Notes: a model not told the origin generated them from the sequence alone. A stretch of 64,000 nt of DNA from an uncultured Coriobacteriaceae bacterium (GCA_902798915.1 CADBYM010000002.1:1-64000), one strand, 5' to 3'; numbered from the stretch's first letter, positions 25,948 to 35,864 are shown. Numbers and translations are program-made.

Positions 25948-27431
25948 GATTGGCCCACCCCATCATGCGCGAGCTTCTCGCGAATCGTCTTTCCGAAGGC
26001 GGCTTCGAAGTTCTTGTCCTTGCTCAGCACCACCCACAAGGCCGCGAGAACCAAGAAGGTCGTCGCACCGACGAGAAACTCAATCGCCAACCCTGCGGGG
26101 GTCATGCCCCACAGGCCATCTAGCCAAGAGGAGAACATGCGAATGACCACTGCCATAATCGCGCCAATCACCGCAAAGGGCAGGGCATTCTTCACATAAG
26201 TACCCAAAGGCAGCTCGCCACGCACAGCCCATCCTTGCCCAATCATTACCGCAAGCTCGGCAGTGACCGTCGAGATTGCCGCACCCATCGCCTGAAGACG
26301 GGGGATGAGGAACAAGTTGAGAACCACGTTGACCACGGCGCCAACACAGACCGAGATGGTAAACAGGTTGTCTTTGCCTGAAGGAAGCATATATTGCTCG
26401 CCCAGTACGTTGGTAATGGAGATGACGGGCACCACCACCGCCAGCACGCACATCAACACGTCGCATTGCGCGAACTCCGCCCCAAGGAATACGCAAGCAA
26501 ACTCGGGTGCAATGCCCACGATGCCGAAGGAGAGCGCAAACGCCATTGCAAGCATCGCCCAGATGGAGGACTCCAACAGGCCAAGTGCCTCGTCGCGCTT
26601 CCCCTCCGCCAACGCCGCCGACATGCGTGGCATCATGACGGTCCCGAGGGCCGTAATCACGGCAAGGGGCAGCTTGGAGAGCTTCTCGGAATACTCGTAG
26701 TATCCAACCTGCTCCATACCACTCATCGCGCCGAGCATGACCTTGTCCATGGAGATGTACAGGCTTATGGCTATCACCGGAATGAAGAGCACCAGATTGG
26801 GCTTGATGTGCGGGCGAATCTCGGCCCACGTGGGACGATGGAAGTCCACATAGCGATGCACCAGCGGCCACAGCGCCACTTGATTGACGAGGTACATGGC
26901 ACCAATAGCCAAGCAGTACACCCACGCATCACCGGGTCCGCGCACAAGGCCGAAAATGAGCGCAAGCGTGCCCAACTTCGTGAGGCCGCTTATGGTGGTC
27001 GGAACCCTGAACTCCTCCATGCCGAAGCAAAGCCACGAGACGTCGAAGAGTGCAGAGACAACCCAGGTTATCCACACGAGCGAAGGGATGAGGTTCTCCC
27101 TCGAGACCGTGGGGACATACAGCAAATACACGCCAAGGGTGAGCAGGCTCGATACGATCTGCACCGCATAGGCGCCCCAGAAGATGCGCGTGCGCTCCTC
27201 GCGCTGATCCGCGCCCGAGACACGTGCAATCTCCCGGATGCCATAGCGCGCCATGCCCAGCATCGCAAACATGACGAAGTAGTTGGTAATCGAGAAGGTA
27301 TACGAATAGATGCCCACACCATGCGGCCCGAGCGTACGCGAGAGATACGGCGTAGTGATGAGCGGCACGATGATAGCGAGTATCTGATAAAACGCTTGAT
27401 ACGCAAAGTTTCGTTTGACAGAAGTGCTCAA
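25944..27431 (-). CDS. oligosaccharide flippase (Wzx), cluster B
   Basis: 495 residues, about 12-14 helices. The start is TTG 27431, since GGGGAGG ends just ahead; the protein then begins MSTSVKRNFAYQAFYQIL. TTPYLSRTLGPHGVGIYSYTF, ISMDKVMLGAMSGMEQVGYY and SEKLSKLP are classic blocks of polysaccharide transporter/RfbX proteins that flip lipid-linked repeat units. It overlaps the Wzz-Wzy fusion by four bases, so flipping and polymerisation are encoded as a pair. Confidence 0.9.
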   Translation of the reverse strand: MSTSVKRNFAYQAFYQILAIIVPLITTPYLSRTLGPHGVGIYSYTFSITNYFVMFAMLGMARYGIREIARVSGADQREERTRIFWGAYAVQIVSSLLTLGVYLLYVPTVSRENLIPSLVWITWVVSALFDVSWLCFGMEEFRVPTTISGLTKLGTLALIFGLVRGPGDAWVYCLAIGAMYLVNQVALWPLVHRYVDFHRPTWAEIRPHIKPNLVLFIPVIAISLYISMDKVMLGAMSGMEQVGYYEYSEKLSKLPLAVITALGTVMMPRMSAALAEGKRDEALGLLESSIWAMLAMAFALSFGIVGIAPEFACVFLGAEFAQCDVLMCVLAVVVPVISITNVLGEQYMLPSGKDNLFTISVCVGAVVNVVLNLFLIPRLQAMGAAISTVTAELAVMIGQGWAVRGELPLGTYVKNALPFAVIGAIMAVVIRMFSSWLDGLWGMTPAGLAIEFLVGATTFLVLAALWVVLSKDKNFEAAFGKTIREKLAHDGVGQS

Positions 27432-27542
27432 GACACCACCTCCCCACACTCAGTGTAGGAGAACGGGGGAAAGATACGCCCCTTTGCGTTACTATTTGCA
27501 TGCAAAACGTACATCGAGCACGTCTGGCTGTCCGAGAGCCTC

Positions 27543-27563
27543 CGCGAGGGGTAACCCCTCGCG
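27543..27563. other. 21-nt stem-loop between cluster B genes
   Basis: CGCGAGGGGT (27543-27552) and ACCCCTCGCG (27554-27563) form a perfect 10-bp inverted repeat around one base. It lies after the stop of the fused glycosyltransferase and ahead of the flippase on the minus strand. Without a T-run it is not a standard terminator; an RNA stabiliser or attenuator is possible. A 12-bp palindrome TTTGCATGCAAA (27495-27506) follows nearer the flippase. Confidence 0.5.
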
Positions 27564-27586
27564 CGGACTCGTGCATCTCCCCTTTC

Positions 27587-29779
27587 TCAACCTGCGTCGA
27601 GTTCGAGCAGCCGCCTAACGACACGCTTGGTGTAATGGCCCGAGCGCAACTGCTCGGAAACGCGCAAGACGTTGACACATAGGTCGTCGTATGCCTCCTG
27701 ATCCATGGCCTCAATCAGCGCGGGAACCTCATGGAGGCTCGAGACGACCAGTCCCACCCGCTCGCGCCGCACGAACGAAGCAATGGCCGACTGGTCCCAC
27801 ACGATGACGGGCAGCCCTGCCGCGAGATAGAGCGACGTCTTGTGCGGGTTGTTGAGGCGCAGGTATTCTCCTTCGACACCGTCACACGTACTCGAGGTAG
27901 TCGAGGACCATACGAGCCCGAAACTTCCCTCCATGACCTGCGGGAGCTCGCTCGGATCGATGGCGCCGAGATACGTGCAGGCGTCGCCGGGATCGTCCTC
28001 GAGACCCATACCGTACAGATTGACACGTAGGCCCTCGGGAAGGTCGTACAAGAAGCCGCACTTGTCGCGTGCGAGATTGCCCGCCACCACCAGTGGCAAG
28101 TTGAGCGACGCCGCACGCGTGCTCGGATCGAAGGGCGTGAGGTAGTCAAACATCTCCAACGAGATAACCCGTTCCTCGGGCAACCCGAAAGTGCGCACGA
28201 CCTCGTCTCGCATGACATCGTTGTGCGCAATCACGTAAGAAGCCATGCCAACGTGCTCAAGCTCGGACGCGCTCACGCGGCGTCCCTCTCCCCCACCGAC
28301 GTGGAGGGCATGCCGGAATGTCTCGAGGTCATGGATGAGCAGCGCGATGCGCGTGCCCCGCCTCACGGCTCGGCGGAAGTCCTGCGTGAGCATGCGACTC
28401 GGTCCCGTGGGAGGGTATTGCACAACCACCAACTCTCCCGCCGCCTTGTCCAACGCGGAACGCCACGCACCATATGAGAAGAGGTTCTTGACCACCTTTG
28501 AGGCTGGATCCGAGCGGGCGCCCAAACGCACGTGCACGTCTTCGGGAACGAGGCCACAGGTGACCAGAATCTCGTTGGCATCATCGCGCGCCTTGGACCC
28601 GGCATTGAAACGCGCTCGATCGTCCACCTGCCCTTCTCGGACGAAGTGTGGGGAACCCTCGCCACGTCGCCCTTCCAGCCCGGCCCCAACGACAAAGGCA
28701 CGTGGCGATTCCACCTGATCCTCACCGCAGCGCACAAGGAGGTCTGCCCACTTGCGGGCCGAAGCATCCCAACTGTAACGCGCGAGCAGCCGTTCGTAGT
28801 TGGGGCGCTTGAAGCCAATCGCAACGTCAGTGCCGTAGGTCTCGGCCAGAAGCTCCTCGAAGTCCACGTCGTACACATACGGACTTACATAGGCGGCGTC
28901 CTTGCCAAAGACCTCGGGCAGAGAGCTCGCATAAGACACGATGAGCGGTGCGCCGCAGCTAGCCGCCTCCAGCGGTGGGATGCCAAACCCCTCGTACAAC
29001 GACGGATGCAGGAAGGCGCGGCAACCACCCATAAGCGCCTTGCTCTCCCCGTCGCTCACATAGCCCACATAGAGGAGGTTCGGGGCGTCCGGTGCGCCAT
29101 CATCGGCATCGTCCCAAGCCTTGCCCGCAACCACGAAGAGGTCCTCGGGATGGCGTCGTGCAACCTCTGCAACCCACCTCAGGTTCTTATGCGGGGCACG
29201 CGAACCCAACGCGTAAAAGTAGCTTCCCGGCACGATGCGGGGGTGACGGGCAAAGATGCCATCGTCCGCCGCGACGTCCTGCATGTGCTGCCATGCATTC
29301 CCGATGACGTCGATGCGCTCAGCCTCGATGTCGAGCTTCGTCACCAGTTCGTACTTGGAGAACTCCGAGACCGTAACGATGCGCCGCGCCTGCTTGCGCG
29401 CAAAGGCAAGGGCCGTTCGGTAGCGCAGCTGGGCCTTGCGCGAGTCAAACTGCGAAAAGAGTGCCGGCCGCGCATCGTGGAACACGACAATACCGCGTTC
29501 GAGCGCCATGCCACCGCTCATGTTGACGTAGAGCGCCTGTTCTCGATGAAGATGGCGCTGGAGCGCCGGCAGGTATCGCACACCCGTCGCGTTGATGGGC
29601 ACTTCTCTGGCATTGCTCAAAAAGCTGAGGTCAGGCACGACATCGCGCGGATACACGCATTCGATGTCGAGCCCATACTCAGGCGCAAGCCCATCCAGAC
29701 GCGCGAGGTTCTCGCGCAGATACCGCTCGATACCCGTCGTGGGACCCGCAAGGCTTCCTGCGGCAATGCACACCTTCAT
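27587..29779 (-). CDS. two-domain glycosyltransferase: GT4 + galactofuranosyltransferase-like
   Basis: 730 residues from ATG 29779, with AGGAGG nine bases upstream. The N-terminal ~365 residues are a GT4 enzyme (TTGIERYLRENLARL, YFYALGSRAPHKNLRWVAEV, FLHPSLYEGFGIPPLEAAS). From about residue 415 a second enzyme follows, with LIHDLETFRHAL, LVVAGNLARDKCGFLYDLP, SFGLVWSS and RLNNPHKTSLYLAAGLPVIVW, the same domain as the free-standing protein at 13948-15069. The linker of about 40 residues looks flexible. One protein could therefore add two successive sugars. It lies 74 bases after the next GT4 gene. Confidence 0.85.
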   Translation of the reverse strand: MKVCIAAGSLAGPTTGIERYLRENLARLDGLAPEYGLDIECVYPRDVVPDLSFLSNAREVPINATGVRYLPALQRHLHREQALYVNMSGGMALERGIVVFHDARPALFSQFDSRKAQLRYRTALAFARKQARRIVTVSEFSKYELVTKLDIEAERIDVIGNAWQHMQDVAADDGIFARHPRIVPGSYFYALGSRAPHKNLRWVAEVARRHPEDLFVVAGKAWDDADDGAPDAPNLLYVGYVSDGESKALMGGCRAFLHPSLYEGFGIPPLEAASCGAPLIVSYASSLPEVFGKDAAYVSPYVYDVDFEELLAETYGTDVAIGFKRPNYERLLARYSWDASARKWADLLVRCGEDQVESPRAFVVGAGLEGRRGEGSPHFVREGQVDDRARFNAGSKARDDANEILVTCGLVPEDVHVRLGARSDPASKVVKNLFSYGAWRSALDKAAGELVVVQYPPTGPSRMLTQDFRRAVRRGTRIALLIHDLETFRHALHVGGGEGRRVSASELEHVGMASYVIAHNDVMRDEVVRTFGLPEERVISLEMFDYLTPFDPSTRAASLNLPLVVAGNLARDKCGFLYDLPEGLRVNLYGMGLEDDPGDACTYLGAIDPSELPQVMEGSFGLVWSSTTSSTCDGVEGEYLRLNNPHKTSLYLAAGLPVIVWDQSAIASFVRRERVGLVVSSLHEVPALIEAMDQEAYDDLCVNVLRVSEQLRSGHYTKRVVRRLLELDAG

Positions 29780-29853
29780 GGGGTCGCGCCTCCTTCTACG
29801 TACGTGGGGAGCGTCCCAGCAAACCAGCATGCGAGAGATGCCACCCCATCGAA

Positions 29854-30888
29854 TCAGTCGATTGATGCGGCCAGAGTGCGCGCCGAGCCCTCCCAAGAGA
29901 ACCGGTCCAACGCATTCCGCGCAGGCGCCACCGGCTGCGCGAGGAGCCGCTCGAGGTCGACGTCGTAGTCGGTGGGGTCTATGTAGTGTACCGCATCGCC
30001 AAGCACCTCAGGCAAACTCGTGGCGTCACTCGACACCACCTGCGCACCGAGCGCCAGAGCTTCCAGCGGCGGCAACCCAAAGCCCTCATAGAGCGACGGA
30101 TATAGGAAGGCGCGACAGTTGCGAATCAGCGCGCAGGCATCCTCGTCGCTCACGAACCCCAGCAGGTGCACGTTGGGCGGCATGCCCTGCTCATCCGCAT
30201 CATAGCTCCCGCCGGCAATGGCAAACGTGAGCTGCGGGTTTCTCTTCGCCACCTCACAGACCCAACGACCGTTCTTGTGATACGCACGTGTCGCCATGGA
30301 GAAGTAGTACCTGCCCGGCTCGAGGAGGGGATAGCGTTCCTGCCAGTCGAGCGCCTCCTCATACGCCTCCACATGCTGCCAGGCATTCGGCACCACGCAC
30401 AGCTTTCCCCGCGCATGTGGATACAGGTGTGCTATCTCGGCCTTGCTGTACTCGCTCACCGTCAGGATCTGGCGCTCACGCCTCGTGAGCAACTCGTATA
30501 GCAGGCAATGCCACACACGGGAGAGCTTGCTCCGCAGCGTCGTGTACGACTGCGGACAGGTGCGATACATCACGTCGTGAATGGTCGTCACGCTCGGACG
30601 CGCGACGAGCGGTGCCACATTGCAAAGGTTGAGCAGCATGCGCTCGGGGTGCGCAAGCATGTATGCGGCAAGGTCAACCTGCTCCCACGCCTTGCCGGTC
30701 AGCCTCCCGATGAACCGCACGCGAATACTCGTAAACTCGGGAACGTCATGCGCGTCACCAGGAACGGCAAGCTCGACGTCATCTCCCTCATCCAAGATGC
30801 CATCGAGCGCCTGCACGAGCTCGCGCGCATAGCGCACGATGCCCTGCATGCCAAACGAGAGGTATGCTCCATTTATGGTAACGCGCAT
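29854..30888 (-). CDS. glycosyltransferase family 4 protein, cluster B
   Basis: 344 residues, GAGGGAGGG ahead of the ATG. MQGIVRYARELVQALDGI, ATRAYHKNGRWVCEVAKR and FLYPSLYEGFGLPPLEALALG are GT4 blocks with the E(x7)E-type donor site. It resembles the first half of the fused enzyme downstream (LYEGFG(I/L)PPLEA, SLPEV, DYDVD.E.LLA), so the two probably arose by duplication. The closest functional guess is a mannosyl- or glucosyltransferase, given the neighbouring ManC. Confidence 0.87.
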   Translation of the reverse strand: MRVTINGAYLSFGMQGIVRYARELVQALDGILDEGDDVELAVPGDAHDVPEFTSIRVRFIGRLTGKAWEQVDLAAYMLAHPERMLLNLCNVAPLVARPSVTTIHDVMYRTCPQSYTTLRSKLSRVWHCLLYELLTRRERQILTVSEYSKAEIAHLYPHARGKLCVVPNAWQHVEAYEEALDWQERYPLLEPGRYYFSMATRAYHKNGRWVCEVAKRNPQLTFAIAGGSYDADEQGMPPNVHLLGFVSDEDACALIRNCRAFLYPSLYEGFGLPPLEALALGAQVVSSDATSLPEVLGDAVHYIDPTDYDVDLERLLAQPVAPARNALDRFSWEGSARTLAASID

Positions 30889-30944
30889 CTATCCCTCCCT
30901 CTTGTTCGGGACATCAGGGAATGCAATCCCCATGCCCCATGCCC

Positions 30945-32066
30945 TTAGGCGATTCCCTCTAGGGAAAGGAGCTCACGCACATAGCCACCGAGTTCCTCCC
31001 TGAAGCGCTCAGGCGAGAACGTCCTGCCGTAGTCAGCTATCTCCCCGCGCGTACGGGAAACTCCCACCCGCTCGAATTCTTCGATGCAAGCAGCAAGGGC
31101 CTCGGGCGTCTGCTCGTAGAAGAAGCGTCCCGTCTGGCCATCCCGTACCGTCTCGAGGGCGCCTCCTTGGCCAAAGGCAAGCACCGGAACACCTGCACTC
31201 ATCGCCTCGACAGGCGTCAAGCCAAAGTCCTCCACCCCCGGGAAGAGGAACGCACGAGCTCCGGCATACAGCTCGGCCATCCGCTCGTCCGTCACATACC
31301 CGACGAACTCGACCGTAGGACCCGCCAGTTCGCGGAGCTGCTCCTCCATCTCTCCGCCCGCACCCACGACCTTGAGCGTTCGACCCAGCGCGTTACATGC
31401 CTGTATGGCAAGGTCCACCCGCTTGTAGCTCACGAAGCGCGAGACGACCAGATAGTAGTCATCCGGCTCGCGCGGTGCGACGGCATTCACGGGCGATGCG
31501 GGATGTATGACCCTCGCATCGCGCCGATAGAACTTCTTGATGCGCTTGGCGATGTATGCGGAGTTCGCCACGAAGTAGTCGACGCGCTGCGCGGCGATGA
31601 AGTCCCATTGCCGAATCTTGGGTATGATGCGTCGCATGGCAACACGCCGCAACGGGTCGGTATGGTACGCATAGTCGTGATACAGGTCCCACACGTACCG
31701 AATGGGCGAATGGCAGTAACAGACGTGAAGGGCATCAGGACGCGTGATCACGCCTTTGCAACAGCTCATGCACGAGCTGACTACCAAGTCGTAGGCGGTG
31801 AGGTCGAGCTCCTCCCACGCACGCGGCATGAAGGAAAGCAACATCTTGTGGTGTGACTTGGCACCCGGGACCTTCTGCAGGTGCGTCGTACGCACGTCAC
31901 ACGCCCGCGTCCACGCCGGAGCACGCTCCTCGTCGTACACCAAGGTATAGATTGGCGCGTCAGGCCAGAGCCGATGCATGTCGAGCAGCACACGCTCACC
32001 ACCCGCATTTCCCACGAGCCAATCGTGGACAAGGGCCACTTTGAGGTCTTGCAGCTCCTTTGCCAT
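30945..32066 (-). CDS. glycosyltransferase family 4 protein (mannosyltransferase-like)
   Basis: 373 residues. VALVHDWLVGNAGGERVL at the N-terminus, CYCHSPIRYVWDLYHDY, YYLVVSRFVSYKRVDLAIQA and FLFPGVEDFGLTPVEAMSAG are the signature of the WbaZ-type GT4 group, which often uses GDP-mannose. The ATG begins two bases after the stop of the manC gene, whose product makes GDP-mannose, so the donor assignment fits. It would act early in cluster B repeat-unit assembly on the cytoplasmic side. Confidence 0.88.
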   Translation of the reverse strand: MAKELQDLKVALVHDWLVGNAGGERVLLDMHRLWPDAPIYTLVYDEERAPAWTRACDVRTTHLQKVPGAKSHHKMLLSFMPRAWEELDLTAYDLVVSSCMSCCKGVITRPDALHVCYCHSPIRYVWDLYHDYAYHTDPLRRVAMRRIIPKIRQWDFIAAQRVDYFVANSAYIAKRIKKFYRRDARVIHPASPVNAVAPREPDDYYLVVSRFVSYKRVDLAIQACNALGRTLKVVGAGGEMEEQLRELAGPTVEFVGYVTDERMAELYAGARAFLFPGVEDFGLTPVEAMSAGVPVLAFGQGGALETVRDGQTGRFFYEQTPEALAACIEEFERVGVSRTRGEIADYGRTFSPERFREELGGYVRELLSLEGIA

Positions 32067-32068
32067 GG

Positions 32069-33394
32069 CTATTCATCTCCGCAAGCGTCGCACCGCACTT
32101 CGATGACGCGCATCTCGCTCATTGCATGGACGGCAAGCACTTGGCCCCGCTCGACGCGCACGCAGCTGCCGGGGCGCAGTTCGCAACAGGCATCCGCGCC
32201 ACAGCAATCCGAGGCCAGCTTTCCGACACCCTGCGTAACGGTAAACGACACGACACCTTCCTGCGCGTTTGCCCACTCCGCGTCGCGCCCTGCCTCGATG
32301 ATCAGCTCGCGCACACCCGACGCCACGACACGATAGGTGCCCCAGCCCACGCGCTCGCACATCGGAGCTGGCAGCGCCGCCCGGTTGACGAGGTCGCGCA
32401 CGCGCGCGTCGGCGTCCTTCCCCGCGACCAAGATGCCGTCAGCAGTCGCCACGACCACGGCATGAGACATGCCGGCCACGACGACGGGCACCTCACACTC
32501 ATTGACGACATGCACGTCAGTGACGGTCTCGTCATCGAGCCACGCATCACCCGCAATCGAATCGTCAAACTCCTCGCAGAGCGCGCCCCACGTACCGAGG
32601 TCCTTCCATGCCCCGGCATAGCGAATCACCGCAACCGAGGGAGCCTTCTCCACGACCTCATAGTCGAAGCTGTTCTTGGGCAGCTCGCCATATCGTTCCC
32701 GCAGCTCCTCGTAGCTCGTGGCATCGGAATACTGCCGCACGATGTCGAGCAGGTACCCCAACCGAAAGGCAAAGACGCCACAGTTCCACAGCGCACCTTG
32801 ATCGATGAGGTCGCATGCAAGCTGATGCACGGGCTTCTCCACGAAGCGCTCCACCGTCTGCGGGCCACACGCACGCGCATGCCCCGCGCCATGGGCCGGC
32901 ACGATATAGCCGTACTTCGAACTTGGCGAGAGGGGCGCAACGCCCAAGAGCACCAACTCGGCAACGCGCGACCGCACTGCCTCGTCGAGCGCACGCACGC
33001 TCCCAAAGTATGCCGGGTCTGCAAAGGTGTCTATGGGCATGACCACCACAGTGGCGTCGGCCGCCGCACCCTGCGACCAGGCAACGTGAGCTGCAGCGAG
33101 CATGATGGCAGGCGCCGTGTCGCGCCGTTCGGGCTCGAGTGAGAGTTGGTAGTCACCCGAGAGCTGATACTCAATGGCATCCACCTGAGCAGCGCTCGTC
33201 GCAACCGTAATGCGCGCCTCCGGGCACTGTTTGCGAACCATACGCACGGTGCGCTGCACCATGGACTCGGGCCTTCCCTCATCGTCACGCAATACCTTAA
33301 GGAATTGCTTGGAACGCGCAGCGTTGGAAAGCGGCCAGAGACGCGTGCCAGACCCACCCGAGAGCAAGATAACGTTTACGGAATCGCTATGCAT
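32069..33394 (-). CDS. manC: mannose-1-phosphate guanylyltransferase
   Basis: 441 residues, AAAGGA before the ATG. ILLSGGSGTRLWPLSNAARS with KQFLKVL is the nucleotide-binding signature; FVEKPVHQLACDLIDQGALW, NCGVFAFR and SFDYEVVEKAP follow as in ManC/RfbM. The C-terminal ~100 residues are shorter and more Cys-rich than the usual cupin isomerase half (CCGADACC), so this is probably a monofunctional pyrophosphorylase rather than the bifunctional isomerase form. It makes GDP-mannose from mannose-1-phosphate and GTP. It lies 11 bases after the phosphomutase gene, its likely supplier. Confidence 0.88.
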   Translation of the reverse strand: MHSDSVNVILLSGGSGTRLWPLSNAARSKQFLKVLRDDEGRPESMVQRTVRMVRKQCPEARITVATSAAQVDAIEYQLSGDYQLSLEPERRDTAPAIMLAAAHVAWSQGAAADATVVVMPIDTFADPAYFGSVRALDEAVRSRVAELVLLGVAPLSPSSKYGYIVPAHGAGHARACGPQTVERFVEKPVHQLACDLIDQGALWNCGVFAFRLGYLLDIVRQYSDATSYEELRERYGELPKNSFDYEVVEKAPSVAVIRYAGAWKDLGTWGALCEEFDDSIAGDAWLDDETVTDVHVVNECEVPVVVAGMSHAVVVATADGILVAGKDADARVRDLVNRAALPAPMCERVGWGTYRVVASGVRELIIEAGRDAEWANAQEGVVSFTVTQGVGKLASDCCGADACCELRPGSCVRVERGQVLAVHAMSEMRVIEVRCDACGDE

Positions 33395-33405
33395 GGGCGT
33401 CCTTT

Positions 33406-35073
33406 CTAGCCGCGAGCCAATTTGCGCGCATCAGCCTCCATCGACGCGAGACGTTCATGCGCCTGCATCCTCGTAGAGCCGTGCGCAAAACAGTATGCCT
33501 TGACTTTGGGCTCCGTACCACTGGGACGAACGATAAGTCGGCAACCATCCACAAGATCGAGCTGTACCACATTGGCGGACGGCAACGTCTGGGAGGAATC
33601 TCCGGGCATGGACGCTCCGCCAAGGTAGTCGCACATCTCGGTGACGCGCATCCCTCCCACCTCCTCGGGAGGCTTGGCGCGCAACCGGCTCATAAGATCG
33701 TCCATCTCGCGTCGGCCCTCGATTCCGGGGAACTCCACAGAGACCTGTCGCGAAACCACGTATCCATAGCGCTCGTACAACCGCTCAAGCGCGTCAACGA
33801 GGTCGTGGCCATGCGCCTTGTGCCATGCGGCCATCTCGCAAACGAGCATAAGCGCGACCACACCGTCCTTGTCACGCAGATATGTGCCTCGCAAGTATCC
33901 GCAGCTCTCCTCGACGCCAACCACGAAGTCGTCGGCACGTCCTTGCGACTCCAACAAGTTGATCTGCTCGCCGATGTACTTGAATCCCGTGAGCGTACGA
34001 CGCAGCTCCACGCCCGCAGCCCGGGCGATGGCGTCGAGCAGCGGAGAGGACACGATGGTGGCGAGGGCAATCGGGTGCTCGGGCAGACGCGCCGAGCTGC
34101 AGAGAAAGTCGAGCAGCAGCAGTCCGACCTCGTCGCCCGTCAGCAGTCGCGTCTCGTCAGCTCGGATGACGGCCACACCCAGACGATCAACGTCCGGATC
34201 GTTGGCGAGGGCAAGGTCTGCACCATGCTCCCGCGCACATGCCATCGTGCGACTCATGGCCTCCGCCAGCTCAGGATTGGGCCGCGGGCAGGTGCGAAAC
34301 GTACCGTCGGGCTCGCACTGCTCATCAACGAGCACGTAGCGTACGCCACGGGCGTCGAGTGTGGCCGACACGGGCCCCAGACCACAGCCGTTAAGGGGGC
34401 TGTACGCCACGAGCAGGTCGGCACACGAGACTCCGGTAGACTGCGCCAGCACAGACTGCACGAACTCATCCTGCAACGCCGGGTCTACGTACGAAATCCT
34501 TCTCGCCCGCACACCCTCCTCGAAGGGCTCAACCGGCACGCAGAACGGGTCCTGCTCGCGGATGGCAGCCTGAACGGCATGGGCAAGCTCCAAGGTGGCT
34601 TGGTCACCGAGGCTCCCGTAGACCTTGAACCCGTTATATTCCATGGGGTTGTGAGAGGCTGTAATCACTACGCCAGCATCAGCACCCAGACGAGGAACGG
34701 CAAAGCTCAGAAGCGGTGTGGCACAGGGCTCGGCAAACACGACTGCATGAACACCGGCCGCAGCAATCGTCCCAGCAGCGACGCGCGCGAAGTCGAGGGA
34801 GTGACGCCGCGTGTCGTAGGCTACAACCACCTTGGGACGGTGATCGCACGCATGCTGCAAGTAAGCCGCAAGCCCAGCTGAAGCGCGCGCGACGGTAAGT
34901 CGATTGAGCCGGTTGGGGCCGATGCCCATAAGTGCACGAATGCCGCCGGTGCCGAACGAGACATCACGCGAGATTGCATCCTCTCGCTCCGCAGGCTCTT
35001 TTGCACGCTCGACTTCCCAAGGCTCTACATCGGCAAAGAGCGCCTGCTCCCACCGATCCCACACGTGTTCCAT
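33406..35073 (-). CDS. phosphoglucomutase/phosphomannomutase
   Basis: 555 residues, GGGAGG ahead of the ATG. VSFGTGGIRALMGIGPNRLN is the phosphate-binding start, VVITASHNPMEYNGFKVYG carries the phosphoserine loop, DPDVDRLGVAV binds the metal, GVEESCGYLRGTY is the sugar-binding loop, and RPSGTEPKVKAY the final phosphate loop. All four domains are complete. The length fits the PgcA-type group. It converts hexose-6-phosphate to hexose-1-phosphate, here most likely mannose-1-phosphate for ManC or glucose-1-phosphate. It starts three bases after the priming transferase gene. Confidence 0.92.
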   Translation of the reverse strand: MEHVWDRWEQALFADVEPWEVERAKEPAEREDAISRDVSFGTGGIRALMGIGPNRLNRLTVARASAGLAAYLQHACDHRPKVVVAYDTRRHSLDFARVAAGTIAAAGVHAVVFAEPCATPLLSFAVPRLGADAGVVITASHNPMEYNGFKVYGSLGDQATLELAHAVQAAIREQDPFCVPVEPFEEGVRARRISYVDPALQDEFVQSVLAQSTGVSCADLLVAYSPLNGCGLGPVSATLDARGVRYVLVDEQCEPDGTFRTCPRPNPELAEAMSRTMACAREHGADLALANDPDVDRLGVAVIRADETRLLTGDEVGLLLLDFLCSSARLPEHPIALATIVSSPLLDAIARAAGVELRRTLTGFKYIGEQINLLESQGRADDFVVGVEESCGYLRGTYLRDKDGVVALMLVCEMAAWHKAHGHDLVDALERLYERYGYVVSRQVSVEFPGIEGRREMDDLMSRLRAKPPEEVGGMRVTEMCDYLGGASMPGDSSQTLPSANVVQLDLVDGCRLIVRPSGTEPKVKAYCFAHGSTRMQAHERLASMEADARKLARG

Positions 35074-35076
35074 TGC

Positions 35077-35733
35077 CTACCTCCCTGTAAGCTTGAACAC
35101 GGCGACAAACGTATGGAAGAAGATTCGCAGGTCTAGGAGGAGACTCATGTTACGCACGTAGTAAAGCTCCATGCTCTGGCGCTCGCCGCTCTCCCACGTA
35201 GCGTCATTGCGTGCATATGCCTGCCACCAGCCAGTAACGCCCGGACGCACCGAGAGGACCTCGTCAGTGTCTTCGCCAAACCATTCGAGCTCGTCAGCCG
35301 TAACGGGACGCGGGCCTACCACGCTCATCTCGCCCATGAGCACATTGATGAACTGGGGCAACTCATCTACCGAAATCTTGCGCAGCGCATTGCCGACCTT
35401 GGTGACGCGCGGATCATCGTCCACCTTGCGCTCGCGCTCCCACTGCTCCTGCTGCTCTTCCGTAAGGTAGTGCTCGACGTTAGTCTCTGCGTCCGCATAC
35501 ATAGTGCGCAGCTTCCACATACCAAAGGGAACGCCGTTCTTGCCAATGCGTTCCTGCTTGAAGATGGGAGCACCAGGAGACTCGACGCAAATCGCGAGAC
35601 TCGATATGGCTATGGGAATCGCACCGATAGCTATGGCAACCAAGGACGTGCCGACATCGGCAACACGCTTGATGCCGCCAAAATACCATCCGCCATGCGC
35701 TTTGCCGCGTCCCGTGGAGCTTCTCTTAATCAC
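35077..35733 (-). CDS. priming sugar-1-phosphate transferase, cluster B
   Basis: 218 residues from GTG 35733, preceded by GGGAGGCGG. A hydrophobic segment (KRVADVGTSLVAIAIGAIP) precedes the catalytic core: FKQERIGKNGVPFGMWKLRT, DDPRVTKVGNALRKISVDEL, PQFINVLMGEMSVVGPR and RPGVTGWWQAYAR. It belongs to the WcaJ/RfbP class that loads the first sugar on undecaprenyl phosphate. It is about 30 residues shorter than the cluster A enzyme at its N-terminus and is clearly a separate copy. First gene of the cluster B operon. Confidence 0.9.
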   Translation of the reverse strand: MIKRSSTGRGKAHGGWYFGGIKRVADVGTSLVAIAIGAIPIAISSLAICVESPGAPIFKQERIGKNGVPFGMWKLRTMYADAETNVEHYLTEEQQEQWERERKVDDDPRVTKVGNALRKISVDELPQFINVLMGEMSVVGPRPVTADELEWFGEDTDEVLSVRPGVTGWWQAYARNDATWESGERQSMELYYVRNMSLLLDLRIFFHTFVAVFKLTGR

Positions 35734-35834
35734 AGAGCCGCCTCCCAAGACATCTGCACCTTTGCACCAACGCACGAGCAGAGAAGGCCTTACATATGTA
35801 CATGCACGAACCCCCTCTAGGTACGGCGCGTTCC

Positions 35835-35864
35835 TTTATGCTGCGATTCTCAATATCTTATCAA
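35835..35864 (-). promoter_or_regulatory. candidate promoter of the cluster B operon
   Basis: On the minus strand TTGATA (35859-35864) and CATAAA (35835-35840) are 18 bases apart. The leader of about 100 bases before the GTG start contains a 10-bp palindrome TACATATGTA (35791-35800). The -35 is good and the -10 weak. Confidence 0.35.
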
